From: Elusimicrobiota bacterium
Lineage (GTDB): Bacteria; Elusimicrobiota; UBA8919
DNA: 64,000 nt
Reading direction: 5' to 3'
Assembly: GCA_028718185.1 (NCBI GenBank)
Contig: JAQUMH010000002.1
Coordinates: 237,332 to 301,331 of the forward strand
In this document: piece by piece, positions 24,292-32,942 of the stretch
How positions within the stretch are numbered: position 1 is the stretch's first letter
Layout: each line of letters begins with the position of its first letter
The notes under the pieces: model-generated
Seen by the model: only the letters and a program-made list of their open reading frames with translations
Database searches by the model: none
Told to the model about the DNA's origin: nothing
Translations under genes and position numbers: made by a program

Positions 24292-24636
24292 ATGAAAGAA
24301 CTAGACACGTTTTATCTAAGTATTGGTAAAAAAATACGCGAGATAAGAAATCTTAAAGGGATAACTCTTGAAGAACTTGCTGAAAAGGTTGGGCGGGATT
24401 GGAGTTTTTTAAGTCAGATTGAAAGAGGGAAAAGTGTCCCATCAATTAAAACACTTTATTTGATATGCAATGCTCTTTCAATATCTCTATCAGATTTATT
24501 TCAAGCACATAAATCTACTTCCTATAAAACTGACCCTGAAATAGACAAGCTTATATGGTTAATGAGAGATAAAAGCCTATCTGAAAAAAAAATAGTTACC
24601 AACGTTGTTAAACATATCCTAAAGAAGAAAAAATAA
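24292..24636 (+). CDS. XRE-family helix-turn-helix regulator
   Basis: This 114-residue protein has a Cro/CI-type HTH at about residues 11-65 ('GKKIREIRNLKGITLEEL', then 'SFLSQIERGKSVPSIKTL'), followed by 50 residues ending in a lysine-rich tail. Such small repressors often control a neighbouring operon, so the divergent receiver gene is a possible target. The ATG at 24292 is chosen over upstream in-frame codons because the HTH begins shortly after it and a TATAAT lies upstream. Confidence 0.82.
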   Translation: MKELDTFYLSIGKKIREIRNLKGITLEELAEKVGRDWSFLSQIERGKSVPSIKTLYLICNALSISLSDLFQAHKSTSYKTDPEIDKLIWLMRDKSLSEKKIVTNVVKHILKKKK

Positions 24637-24864
24637 AAATAAGTAGACCATTGTAATTGTTATTCTGTGTCCTATTGGGCGAAGAATCTCATGAAATACT
24701 GTATTAAAATGAGATACTTCCCACCGCTAAACTGTAGGTGGGCAGGCGATATCACTCAGTATGACTGCCTAAGTAACTATATTGAGTCAACGAAAGCAGA
24801 GCAAGCTCTGCGACTACAAAATATTTGAGATTGCTTCACCCGGTTCGCAATGACATCTTTAACT
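24637..24864. other. spacer with degenerate hairpin repeats
   Basis: The spacer has no gene. It holds a family M hairpin (GCAGAGC-AA-GCTCTGC then GACTACAA, 24785-24822) and a word pair of a different kind: GAATCTCATGAAATACTG with AAAATGAGATAC near 24690, and GAGATTGCTTCACC with TTCGCAATGACA near 24827-24855. Confidence 0.45.
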
Positions 24865-26496
24865 TTATAATTTTATGAAACTCCAGGGTAGTGTTTTAGA
24901 ATCTTCTATTTTTTTTAAATAGTCATTGGGGTTTATATTGCATTTTTTAAAGGCATCGAGCCACTTATCGTAGGAGAAACTTTCACTCCACTGGTCAAAT
25001 CTGCAACCGTTTTTATAAGCTGTTGTAAGAACATCTCCTAATTTTTCATCGCCTCTGGCAAAAACTGCTTCAATTAAAGACATCTCAGATTTATGGGTTT
25101 TAATTTTTGCCGGTAGTTTCTTTCTTAGATAATTTTGTTTCTCATTAAAATAATCTAAACCAAAAAACTGCTCTCTTTCAAATACCGTGTGTGCTTTTGG
25201 AACAAACGGAGATATGGTTATATTCAGGTTTAATTGCGGTGTCTGGTTTTTAATGTTTCTTACAAGCGATACAATACCATCAATATCTTCAGCAGTTTCC
25301 GTCGGTAAACCAATCATAAAATAAAGCTTTATTAAATGCCAGCCTAATTTATTAGCGTATTTTGTTGTTTCCAATATCTCAACATCAGTAATAGATTTTC
25401 CGATATATTTGCGTAAACGTTCTGTCCCCGCCTCCGGAGCAATTGTTAATGACGTTTTTTTAAAAACACGGGTTTTGCTCGCCAAGTCCACTGATGAAGG
25501 CTGACACCTTAAAGACGGAAGTGATACAGCTACTTTTTTCTTGAGACATATATCCAAAACTGAATTTATTAGTTCATCTATCCCGGGGTAATCGGAAGTG
25601 GAAAGCGAAAGAAGAGATACTTCGTCATAACCGGTAGAATCAAGACCTTTTTGTAATATTTCTAATATTTTTTCTTTGCTTCTTATCCTCTGTGGAGAAT
25701 ATAATTTTGATGCCTGACAAAATAAACACCGTCTTGCACAACCTCGCATTATTTCAATATTTAGACGATTTTGAGTGGTATCCAGAAGCGGTACAACCGG
25801 TCTTACCGGATATTCTGCAATTTCTAAATCAACAGTGCTTTTCTCAATGACCTTTTTACCATCGTGCAATATCGGAACATATACCGACTGTATTTTAGCC
25901 AATTCTTCCAGTATTTTCAATTTTTCAATCTTTGAATCTTTAAATTTTTCAATTATCTTCAATATAACATCTTCACCATCTCCAAGAACAAAAGCATCTA
26001 TAAATTCACTTAGTGGTAAAGGGTTAACACATGCAGGACCGCCTGCAATAATTAACGGATATTTTTGCTTTGTATTTTTTTCTAAATCAATCCTTTCTTT
26101 TGTCTTAAACGGTATTTTTGATAAATCTAAAATGTTTAAAATATTTGTATAACACAATTCGTATTGTATGTTAAAACCTATAATATCAAATTCATTAAGC
26201 GGTGTCTTTGTTTCAATTGAAAATAGCGGTAAATTGTTTTTCCTCAGAATCTCTGCCATATCTTCCTGAGGAACAAACGCTCTTTCGCAAATAATATCTT
26301 TGTTTTTATTGAGTATATTATACAAAATTTGTATCCCCAGATTGGACATCCCGATTTCGTAAAAATCAGGGAAAACAAGACAGAATTTGAGCGGGTATTG
26401 GACTTCGGACTTCGGACTTCGGACTACCGAATTCCATTCCTGCCCGATATATTGAGAGGGTTTTTTGACATAAGGTAAAAGTTTTTCTATATCCAT
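24865..26496 (-). CDS. B12-binding-domain radical SAM protein (TIGR03960-like)
   Basis: The protein has 543 residues. The N-terminal part (about 1-230), with 'LVFPDFYEIGMSNLGIQILY' and 'GGPACVNPLPLSEFIDAFVLGDGE', is the cobalamin-binding-type region of these enzymes. The radical SAM core has the cluster motif CARRCLFC (about 254-261), then 'SLSTSDYPG' and 'SLRCQPSS'. The layout matches the TIGR03960 family, often followed by or fused to a DUF2344 protein, which is not present here. The function is not established. Residues 22-33 (NSVVRSPKSEVQ) are encoded by a tandem heptamer array and look like an insertion compared with the family pattern. Confidence 0.82.
   Translation of the reverse strand: MDIEKLLPYVKKPSQYIGQEWNSVVRSPKSEVQYPLKFCLVFPDFYEIGMSNLGIQILYNILNKNKDIICERAFVPQEDMAEILRKNNLPLFSIETKTPLNEFDIIGFNIQYELCYTNILNILDLSKIPFKTKERIDLEKNTKQKYPLIIAGGPACVNPLPLSEFIDAFVLGDGEDVILKIIEKFKDSKIEKLKILEELAKIQSVYVPILHDGKKVIEKSTVDLEIAEYPVRPVVPLLDTTQNRLNIEIMRGCARRCLFCQASKLYSPQRIRSKEKILEILQKGLDSTGYDEVSLLSLSTSDYPGIDELINSVLDICLKKKVAVSLPSLRCQPSSVDLASKTRVFKKTSLTIAPEAGTERLRKYIGKSITDVEILETTKYANKLGWHLIKLYFMIGLPTETAEDIDGIVSLVRNIKNQTPQLNLNITISPFVPKAHTVFEREQFFGLDYFNEKQNYLRKKLPAKIKTHKSEMSLIEAVFARGDEKLGDVLTTAYKNGCRFDQWSESFSYDKWLDAFKKCNINPNDYLKKIEDSKTLPWSFIKL
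26400..26427. repeat. heptamer tandem repeat inside the radical SAM gene
   Basis: On the plus strand the word GGACTTC is repeated three times plus a fourth variant copy (GGACTAC). It stays in frame and encodes VVRSPKSEVQ. The spacer at 28003-28027 holds the related array GGACATT/GGACATC. Confidence 0.8.
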
Positions 26497-26506
26497 AAAA
26501 CCGTAT

Positions 26507-26592
26507 AAGCAGATTTACGCTGAACTCAACGCTGATTTACGCTGATATTTTTCTGCGTTTATCTGCGTTACTATCTGCGTTTATCCGCTTCT
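26507..26592. repeat. tandem-word inverted repeat, family B
   Basis: The left arm is built of ACGCTGA-type words and the right arm of ATCTGCGTT-type words, with ends GCAGATT...CCGCTTCTA. It fills the spacer between rodA and the radical SAM gene. Confidence 0.72.
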
Positions 26593-26599
26593 ATTCTTT

Positions 26600-27889
26600 T
26601 TAGTAAGCGTACCTTCTTATATGTATATTTAGTAATATTCCGACGGCAATCATATTGATAATAAGTGAACTGCCGCCATATGAAAGGAATGGGAGTGGTA
26701 CACCGGCAACCGGCATGATTCCTGTTAGCATACCTAAATTCAGAATAATATAATACGAAAACATAATAACAATTCCGACTGCCATTAAACTACCAAATCT
26801 ATTTGCAGCATTTTTTGCGATAGAAATTCCTCTCATAATTAAAACAACATATAACAAAATAATTGCTATTGAAAATAGCGCACCGCCTTCTTCTGATAAA
26901 ACAGCAAATATATAATCGGTATGCTGATCAGGAATGAAGCCTAACTGTGTTTGTGTCCCCTGGAAAATTCCACGACCTGTAATCTTGCCGCTACCAATAG
27001 CTATTCTTGACTGTAAAATATTATAGCCGCTTCCTAACGGGTCAAGCAATGGGTCTAAAAATACTATTATACGCTTCCGCTGATAGTCCTTAAGATAAGC
27101 TGAAATTGAAATCGCAGATACTAATCCTATTAAAACAATTAGAATTACCGTTTTATACTCTCTAAATGTTATTTTGAACCGTAAAGATTTTATTAAAAAC
27201 CATATCGCAAAAGTAATTAAAAAAACCACTCCGATATAAATCAATCTAATGTTATGGGGATTAATTTCACTGTAATAATTTGTTGTTAAAAATATTTCCA
27301 AAAAGGGTAGTCCTATGGCAACAATAAAATAAATAACCACGCAATTAACAATTTTCTTAGAAATACCCCCAACATACATCATCCCTAAAAAAATAGGAAC
27401 AAATACGGTAGCAGATGAAAAATCCGGTTCCATTAAAATTAGTCCAACATATACAAGTGTTGCAAACAAAGGAGTGAAAAGTTTGGATATTTTATACATC
27501 TGATAACGGTTTTTTTCTATGAATTTAGCAAGATATACTATGATGGCAATTTTAGCAATTTCCGACGGCTGGAAAGCAAATTTTCCAAAATCAAACCATG
27601 ATTTTGAACCACGGACACGGCTTCCCGCAAAAAGAACTAATAAAAGCAATATCAAGGCAAAAAAATAAAAATATTTAGTATATTCAGAATATATTTCGTA
27701 TCTTACACTGACAATTAGAAGCATCGCTGCGATACCTATTCCCATTGCAGTTGACTGCTTCACGACAAAAAATGTTGAATTACCTGTTCGCATTTGTGCT
27801 GAAAATATAAAAAGAAGTCCTGTAAGTGTTATAATAATAACATCTAAAAAAAGAATCCAATCATATTTCTTAAATATTTCTAATTTCAT
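26600..27889 (-). CDS. rodA: rod shape-determining peptidoglycan glycosyltransferase RodA
   Basis: RodA is the SEDS-family polymerase that works with PBP2 to build side-wall peptidoglycan. The 429-residue protein has about ten membrane segments. The SEDS signatures are 'QPSEIAKIAIIVYLAKF' near 110, 'MEPDFSSATVFVPIF' near 153 with the catalytic Asp, 'FIPDQHTDYIFAVLSEEGG' near 318 and 'GVPLPFLSYGGSSLI' near 400. It follows the PBP2 gene mrdA with a 147-bp repeat-filled spacer. It is longer than the usual 370 residues because of an added loop with two extra hydrophobic stretches around 190-250. Confidence 0.93.
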   Translation of the reverse strand: MKLEIFKKYDWILFLDVIIITLTGLLFIFSAQMRTGNSTFFVVKQSTAMGIGIAAMLLIVSVRYEIYSEYTKYFYFFALILLLLVLFAGSRVRGSKSWFDFGKFAFQPSEIAKIAIIVYLAKFIEKNRYQMYKISKLFTPLFATLVYVGLILMEPDFSSATVFVPIFLGMMYVGGISKKIVNCVVIYFIVAIGLPFLEIFLTTNYYSEINPHNIRLIYIGVVFLITFAIWFLIKSLRFKITFREYKTVILIVLIGLVSAISISAYLKDYQRKRIIVFLDPLLDPLGSGYNILQSRIAIGSGKITGRGIFQGTQTQLGFIPDQHTDYIFAVLSEEGGALFSIAIILLYVVLIMRGISIAKNAANRFGSLMAVGIVIMFSYYIILNLGMLTGIMPVAGVPLPFLSYGGSSLIINMIAVGILLNIHIRRYAY

Positions 27890-27897
27890 AATTGCTA

Positions 27898-28030
27898 CAT
27901 CCGGCTTGCCAAGGGCAAGCCACTACAACATAAGACGAAGAGATATTGCGGGATATCCCCACCACTACAAAAAGTCAGCAAAGCAAGCTTTGCAACTACC
28001 TTGGACATTGGACATCGGACATTGGACGCC
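27898..28030. repeat. mixed repeat spacer: family M hairpins plus heptamer array
   Basis: The spacer has GGCTTGCC-AAG-GGCAAGCC then ACTACAA, a second hairpin GATATTGCGGGATATC then CACCACTACAA, a third GCAAAGC-AA-GCTTTGC then AACTAC, and finally the heptamers GGACATT/GGACATC at 28003-28027. Confidence 0.7.
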
Positions 28031-28036
28031 TTTGTC

Positions 28037-29851
28037 CTAATTTGCTATTATCACTTCTTTACTTGTTTCTGTTTTAACGTGCTTGTTAAAAATTTCTGCT
28101 AGCATTTTTCCGGCAAGAGGAGCTGCTACTTCACCTCCGGAACCACCATGTTCAACCATCACCACAAGAGCAATTTTAGGATTTTCTAACGGTGCAAAAC
28201 ACACAAACCAGGCATGGTCTGCTCCTTGCGGATTTTGAGCAGTACCTGTTTTACCACCTACTGATAAACCGGGAATATGTACACCCTTAGCAGTTCCATA
28301 CTGAGCAACACCCGCTAACCCCTTCTTAATAATATTAAAAGTAGACGGGCTTACATTTACTTTCCACTTTATTTCCGGGAAACTCTCAAATTTTACATTT
28401 CCATTAGTATCAATTATTTTTTTAAGAATATTCGGCTTGAAAACAGTTCCTTCATTGGCTACAGCAGACATAAACTGCGCTACTTGAATCGGGGTTGTCC
28501 AGATATATCCCTGGCCAACTGACATATTTACTGTATCGCCATCATACCAATCCTGATGAAGCCGTTCCTTCTTCCATACTTTATCAGGTATAAGTCCTTT
28601 TTCTTCAAAAGGTAAATCTATATCTGTTTTCTCACCAAAACCAAATTTTTTCGCCCATTCATCAAGTATTGTAGGTCCCAATTTTAGACCAACATCATAA
28701 AAGAAAACATCGCAGGAATGAGCCAAAGCGCTTACTAGACTAATATCCCCATGTCCTTCTCGTGCCCAACAACGGAATTTCTGCTTATATTTGCCAAGCT
28801 CAATAAAACCCTTACAGTTAATTACTGTCTCAGGTGTAATCTCCCCGCTTTCGAGCCCCGCAACCGCTGTTACAATTTTATAAATAGAACCTGGCGGATA
28901 TTGACCCTGTATAGTGCGGTCCCATAATGGTCTTTGTTTAGATTCTAAATAATATGATAATTGCCAGTTTGGTATTTTTGAAATAAATAAATTGGGATTA
29001 TAATTAGGATAAGATGCAAGCCCTAAAACATCACCGTTATTTGGGTCTATTGCAATTGCGATACCTACATGACCTTCAAGATTTCTTGAAAGTGCATCCT
29101 GAACCTTTTTATCAATTGTTAAAACAAGCGAGTCACCATCGACAGATTCAACAGTTTCAATAATTCTCTTTTGAATTCCACGAGCATTAACCTCAACCTG
29201 ACTACCCCCATTAATACCTCTTAAAATTTCATCATATTGTTTTTCAATTCCATTCTTTCCAATAACATCCCCTGACTTTATTTTTGGCAGCCTATCTAAT
29301 TCGTCAAGTGATACTTCACGGACATAACCGGTTAAATGTGAAGATATATTGTTCCATTTATATACCCTCACAGGCTCAACTCTAACAACCACTCCGGGTA
29401 ATTGCGGCATTTTTTCTGCTAAACGCAAAGCTTGATTTTTTGAAATATTTTCTGCAATTTTTACAAGTGTAAAATTTCTACCTGAAGTCATTTTTACTTT
29501 TTCAAGCAGCGTATCTACAGGTAGGGAAAGAAAACTTGAGACTTTTGTAATAACATTTTTCACTTCTTCATCTGAAAGCGTCTGTCTGGAAAACAAAACA
29601 ACGAATGACGGCTTATTGTCTACTATAATCTCGTTATTCCTGTCAAAAATCTTACCCCGCGAGGCAGGCTGCGGATATATCACTATTCTATTTTCATCAG
29701 ATATTTTTCTATAGCGATCACCACTGATTATCTGGAGTGAAATTATACGGAATAAAATTATTCCGATTACAAAATATATTGCAAATCGCAAGACATTTAA
29801 TCGTGCAGAAAATGATTCTATAGAATAACTTAAGTTTTCGCCATGCCACAT
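28037..29851 (-). CDS. mrdA: penicillin-binding protein 2 (elongation transpeptidase)
   Basis: The 604-residue class B PBP cross-links side-wall peptidoglycan with RodA. It has an N-terminal membrane anchor (about 20-40), the dimerisation/pedestal region starting 'QPASRGKIFDRNNEII' near 56, and a transpeptidase domain with catalytic Ser in 'PPGSIYKI' (SxxK, near 318), 'SCD' (near 372) and 'KTGTAQNP' (near 540). It lies between mreD and rodA as in many rod-shaped bacteria. Confidence 0.94.
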   Translation of the reverse strand: MWHGENLSYSIESFSARLNVLRFAIYFVIGIILFRIISLQIISGDRYRKISDENRIVIYPQPASRGKIFDRNNEIIVDNKPSFVVLFSRQTLSDEEVKNVITKVSSFLSLPVDTLLEKVKMTSGRNFTLVKIAENISKNQALRLAEKMPQLPGVVVRVEPVRVYKWNNISSHLTGYVREVSLDELDRLPKIKSGDVIGKNGIEKQYDEILRGINGGSQVEVNARGIQKRIIETVESVDGDSLVLTIDKKVQDALSRNLEGHVGIAIAIDPNNGDVLGLASYPNYNPNLFISKIPNWQLSYYLESKQRPLWDRTIQGQYPPGSIYKIVTAVAGLESGEITPETVINCKGFIELGKYKQKFRCWAREGHGDISLVSALAHSCDVFFYDVGLKLGPTILDEWAKKFGFGEKTDIDLPFEEKGLIPDKVWKKERLHQDWYDGDTVNMSVGQGYIWTTPIQVAQFMSAVANEGTVFKPNILKKIIDTNGNVKFESFPEIKWKVNVSPSTFNIIKKGLAGVAQYGTAKGVHIPGLSVGGKTGTAQNPQGADHAWFVCFAPLENPKIALVVMVEHGGSGGEVAAPLAGKMLAEIFNKHVKTETSKEVIIAN

Positions 29852-29854
29852 AGG

Positions 29855-29895
29855 AAACCAGAGAATTAGAGATTAGAGAATTAGTTGATTAGTAA
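29855..29895. repeat. short tandem-word spacer
   Basis: The words AGAATTAG, AGATTAG, AGAATTAG and TTGATTAG occur in a row between mrdA and mreD, resembling one arm of a family D element. Confidence 0.5.
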
Positions 29896-29927
29896 ATTCA
29901 CTTATATTATATTCTTAAATGCTTTTA

Positions 29928-30395
29928 TTACCTCTCTACTTCCAATTTTTTAAACCAGAAAAACCACCATTTTTTTAAAATCCAAAAATACAATGGAGAA
30001 AGAACCACAAAAACAATTTTCCAATCCAAATAAAATAAACCCTGGATACCGGTAAAAAGTGTTTCTATGATAGAACTTATCACCCAATTCAAAATAATAG
30101 TTAAAAACACAATTATAATTTGTGCGAGTGGATTTTCCTCATCAATCCTTCTCGATATATGCCCTGCAAGATAACCAACAATCGAATAGGAAAAACTACC
30201 GACACCAAAAGAAGTAGTTGAAAAAACTCCTTCTAATAATCCAATAAAAAAGCCGACTGAACATCCTACTGATGCGCCTCTATACAACCCGACAAAAACG
30301 ATAAAAATAAGTCCAATAAATGAAAATTTCGACAACAATATTTCCGAAATTATTATTATTATTATAGAGGTAAAATAAAATAACGGCTTTTTCAT
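29928..30395 (-). CDS. mreD: rod shape-determining protein MreD
   Basis: This 155-residue integral membrane protein has five to six hydrophobic helices and the MreD-type 'GASVGCSVGFFIGLLEGVFS' followed by 'GVGSFSYSIVGYLAGHISRRI' (about residues 40-85). It forms the elongasome with MreB, MreC, PBP2 and RodA. Sequence conservation in MreD is weak, so the assignment leans on the gene order mreB-mreC-mreD-mrdA-rodA, which is complete here. Confidence 0.88.
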   Translation of the reverse strand: MKKPLFYFTSIIIIIISEILLSKFSFIGLIFIVFVGLYRGASVGCSVGFFIGLLEGVFSTTSFGVGSFSYSIVGYLAGHISRRIDEENPLAQIIIVFLTIILNWVISSIIETLFTGIQGLFYLDWKIVFVVLSPLYFWILKKWWFFWFKKLEVER

Positions 30396-30414
30396 AATTT
30401 ACTTCATTCTAGTT

Positions 30415-30540
30415 TTTAGTCGGGAGCGAGGAAGTTGTTGAGCAGAACTTCACGGAGTTCCGCTTAAAACTTTCAGCGGAACGAGTGAGAGCGCCAGCAC
30501 AAGCTGGACGCGGTTCTGCGAAACAAGCTTCCGAACGACT
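30415..30540. repeat. GC-richer hairpin spacer, family J
   Basis: The spacer between mreD and mreC has AGTCGGGAGCGAGGAAG at one end and CTTCCGAACGACT at the other. Inner dyads are TTCCGCTT...AGCGGAA and CAGCACAAGCTGG, and the words GAGCGAG/GAACGAG/GAGTGAG recur. It forms a multi-branch hairpin in an otherwise compact operon. Confidence 0.6.
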
Positions 30541-30542
30541 TT

Positions 30543-31352
30543 CTATTCAATAAAAACATCCGTCAACTGAAATGTCGGAATAGTTGGAATCACCTTTGCT
30601 GACTTAAATAGTAAATGTCCTGATTCTGATATAGATACAATCCTTCCGATTGAAACACCGGCTGGAAATATTTCGGAAGCAGGTGAGGAAACAACCTCAT
30701 CGCCTATTTTTATATCGGCATCTGTCGGAATCCACATCATTTCAAGCTCATTAGTTTCACGACCAACAATTATACCATCTACGTTAGTAGATAAAACTCT
30801 TGCAGGGATTTTTGAAATGCGGTTAGTTATAACTAAAACCTGCGAATACTCTTTTTCAACTGTAATTAACTGTCCAACAATTCCAAAACGCTCTTTATAA
30901 AAACCATATACTGCCCTGTTTTCTGATAATCCATCATCTAAACCCTTATCAATTATAATCGTTTTATAGTACTGTTGCGGTGGTGTTGCAATAATACGGG
31001 CTATTGTTGTTTTTATAGGAGTTTTTCTTTTGTACTTTAACAACTCGCTCATCCGCCCATTTTCTATTTCAAGCGTTTTCAATCTTACCAAATCATGTAA
31101 AAGTTCCTGATTTTTATTTTTCAATTCTAAAACCTGTTTATGAACATCTATCAATTCCCTGATATTTACACCCAGATTACTAACTGAAGAAATAGTAAAA
31201 TTCGCCTTGGAATATGGCGAAATAATCATATAAAACAAAAAATCCCTAACTGCTTTTATAGTGGGATTTAAATTAAAATTTAAAATTATTATTGATATAA
31301 CAAGATAAAATGAAAGTAAGGTAGTAGGATTTTTCTTATACACAAAATACAC
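30543..31352 (-). CDS. mreC: rod shape-determining protein MreC
   Basis: MreC has a short cytoplasmic start, one membrane helix (about 10-30), a coiled coil (about 70-110) and a periplasmic beta-rich domain ('ATPPQQYYKTIIIDKGLDDGL' near 122 and 'VGRIVSISESGHLLFKSAKVIP' near 240). It is a scaffold that activates PBP2-RodA. The 269-residue length is normal. The start is GTG at 31352, 21 bp after mreB; the nearby ATG is out of frame. Confidence 0.92.
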   Translation of the reverse strand: MYFVYKKNPTTLLSFYLVISIIILNFNLNPTIKAVRDFLFYMIISPYSKANFTISSVSNLGVNIRELIDVHKQVLELKNKNQELLHDLVRLKTLEIENGRMSELLKYKRKTPIKTTIARIIATPPQQYYKTIIIDKGLDDGLSENRAVYGFYKERFGIVGQLITVEKEYSQVLVITNRISKIPARVLSTNVDGIIVGRETNELEMMWIPTDADIKIGDEVVSSPASEIFPAGVSIGRIVSISESGHLLFKSAKVIPTIPTFQLTDVFIE

Positions 31353-31373
31353 GCATCTGCTTTGCGTTCCCTA

Positions 31374-32402
31374 TCATTCCATATATTTGCGTGATTTCTT
31401 TATGTTTTCCAATTCTTCCAAATATCTGCCGGTTCCTAAAACGACACAAGTCATTGGATCCTGGGCAAGATATACAGGAATATGCGTTTCCTTTGAAACC
31501 AAATCAGTCATGCCGCGAGTTAAAGAACCGCCGCCGGCCATAACTATTCCCCTATCCACCAATTCTGCGGCTAACTCAGCGGGTGTTTCTTCAAGAACCC
31601 CTTTTACCATTTCAATAATTGATTTAACAGGTTCCAACAATGCCGCTCTTATATCTTTGCTTGAAACACTTATAGTTCTGGGAAGTCCCTGTGCTAAATC
31701 CAGCCCTTTTACATCCATTGTTTCCTCTTTTTGCAAAGGGAACACAGAACCTATTTGTATCTTTATTGTTTCTGCTGTTTTATATCCGATAGCAAGATTG
31801 TGATTCCTTTTAAAAAATGAAAGAATAGCTTCATCCATTTCATCGCCGGCAATAGGAATTGACTTTGAAACAACCATTCCGCCTAGAGAAATAACTGCTG
31901 ATTCAGTTGTTCCACCACCAATATCTATAATCATGTTACCGGTCGGTTCTTGTATAGGAAGTCCTGCACCGATTGCCGCAGCCATTGGTTCTTCTATAAG
32001 ATAAACTTCTCTCGCACCTGCCTGCTCTGCCGCTTCTCTGACTGCACGACGCTCAACTTCCGTAATACCTGATGGTATCCCTATTACTATTCTCGGATGG
32101 AGAAGTGTCTTTCTTTTGTGCACTTTTTTTATAAAATACCTAATCATTCTTTCAGTAATATCAAAATCAGCAATTACGCCATTCCTTAGAGGCCTTATCG
32201 CTTCAATAGAACTGGGAGTTTTTCCAACCATATTTTTTGCTGCTTCTCCAATTGCCTTTATCTCCTGGGTATCCCTGTCATATGCAACAACAGACGGCTC
32301 CCTTAACACAATCCCCTGACCTTTAACATAAACAAGTGTGGTAGCAGTACCAAGGTCGATACCCATATCATTCGAAAAAAGCGAAAAAATAAAATCGAAC
32401 AT
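31374..32402 (-). CDS. mreB: rod shape-determining actin homologue MreB
   Basis: MreB polymerises on the inner membrane and guides elongation. The 342-residue protein has the actin-fold phosphate loops '[20 protein letters not shown]' (about 13-32) and '[20 protein letters not shown]' (about 155-174), '[22 protein letters not shown]' near 108 and the adenosine motif '[12 protein letters not shown]' near 288. An N-terminal amphipathic stretch (MFDFIFSLF) is likely to bind membrane. AAGGTGTT precedes the ATG. It follows rplQ, the last gene of the alpha operon, across a 91-bp repeat element. Confidence 0.96.
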   Translation of the reverse strand: MFDFIFSLFSNDMGIDLGTATTLVYVKGQGIVLREPSVVAYDRDTQEIKAIGEAAKNMVGKTPSSIEAIRPLRNGVIADFDITERMIRYFIKKVHKRKTLLHPRIVIGIPSGITEVERRAVREAAEQAGAREVYLIEEPMAAAIGAGLPIQEPTGNMIIDIGGGTTESAVISLGGMVVSKSIPIAGDEMDEAILSFFKRNHNLAIGYKTAETIKIQIGSVFPLQKEETMDVKGLDLAQGLPRTISVSSKDIRAALLEPVKSIIEMVKGVLEETPAELAAELVDRGIVMAGGGSLTRGMTDLVSKETHIPVYLAQDPMTCVVLGTGRYLEELENIKKSRKYME

Positions 32403-32411
32403 TATAACACC

Positions 32412-32483
32412 TTAACGACGTTCACGTGTTCAAATGTTCATTTGTTCATATGTTAAACCATCAACGAATGAACCTGTGAACGC
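32412..32483. repeat. tandem-word inverted repeat, family T
   Basis: GTTCACGT, GTTCAAAT, GTTCATTT and GTTCATAT are in tandem (period 8), then a turn, then GAATGAAC and CTGTGAACGC. The two arms pair. It lies between rplQ and mreB. Confidence 0.78.
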
Positions 32484-32493
32484 CTCTATGCTT

Positions 32494-32844
32494 CTACTCA
32501 ACTAATTTAACTATTGCCATCTCACTGCCGTCGGAAATGCGACGACCTAACTTATAAATTCGGGTATACCCACCAGGTCTGTCCTTAAATCTTTCTGCTA
32601 AAGGACCGAATAACTTTGTCATTGCTATTGAAGATTTTATATCTTCTGCAACAAGTCTCTTATTTGACAACCCGCCTTTTTTTGCCTTTGTAATAATTTT
32701 TGAAACGAATTTTACTAATTCTTTCGCTTTTGGAAGTGTAACTTTTATAGATTCGTTTTCTATTATTGCAATGGACAAACTTCTAAGTGTTGCAAAACGA
32801 TGTGATGTTGTTCTTCCTATTTTTCTGTTTTTTCTATTTTTCAT
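32494..32844 (-). CDS. rplQ: 50S ribosomal protein L17
   Basis: The 116-residue L17 has the family start 'NRKIGRTTSHRFATLRSL' and ends 'GRRISDGSEMAIVKLVE'. Homologues usually begin MRHxxxGRKLGR, so this N-terminus (MKNRKNRKIGR) is slightly shorter. It is an early-assembling 50S protein near the exit tunnel. It is the last gene of the alpha cluster, separated from rpoA by a family B element. Confidence 0.95.
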   Translation of the reverse strand: MKNRKNRKIGRTTSHRFATLRSLSIAIIENESIKVTLPKAKELVKFVSKIITKAKKGGLSNKRLVAEDIKSSIAMTKLFGPLAERFKDRPGGYTRIYKLGRRISDGSEMAIVKLVE

Positions 32845-32853
32845 TACACATAT

Positions 32854-32942
32854 TAGAAGCGGATTTACACAGATTACAACGCAGATAAACGCTGATGATT
32901 TCCGCGTGTATCAGCGTGTTGTTCTGCGTTTATCTGCTTCTA
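32854..32942. repeat. tandem-word inverted repeat, family B
   Basis: The ends AGAAGC...GCTTCTA form an inverted pair. Inner words are ACGCAGATAAACGCTGAT on the left and TATCAGCGTG, TTCTGCGTTTATCTGC on the right. The right end overlaps the rpoA stop codon (the TAG is part of the repeat border). Confidence 0.8.

Noticed and set aside
26400..26430. Frameshift in the radical SAM gene at the heptamer array
   Set aside because: The frame is open on both sides and continues into the expected protein, so the array is an in-frame insertion in this sequence.
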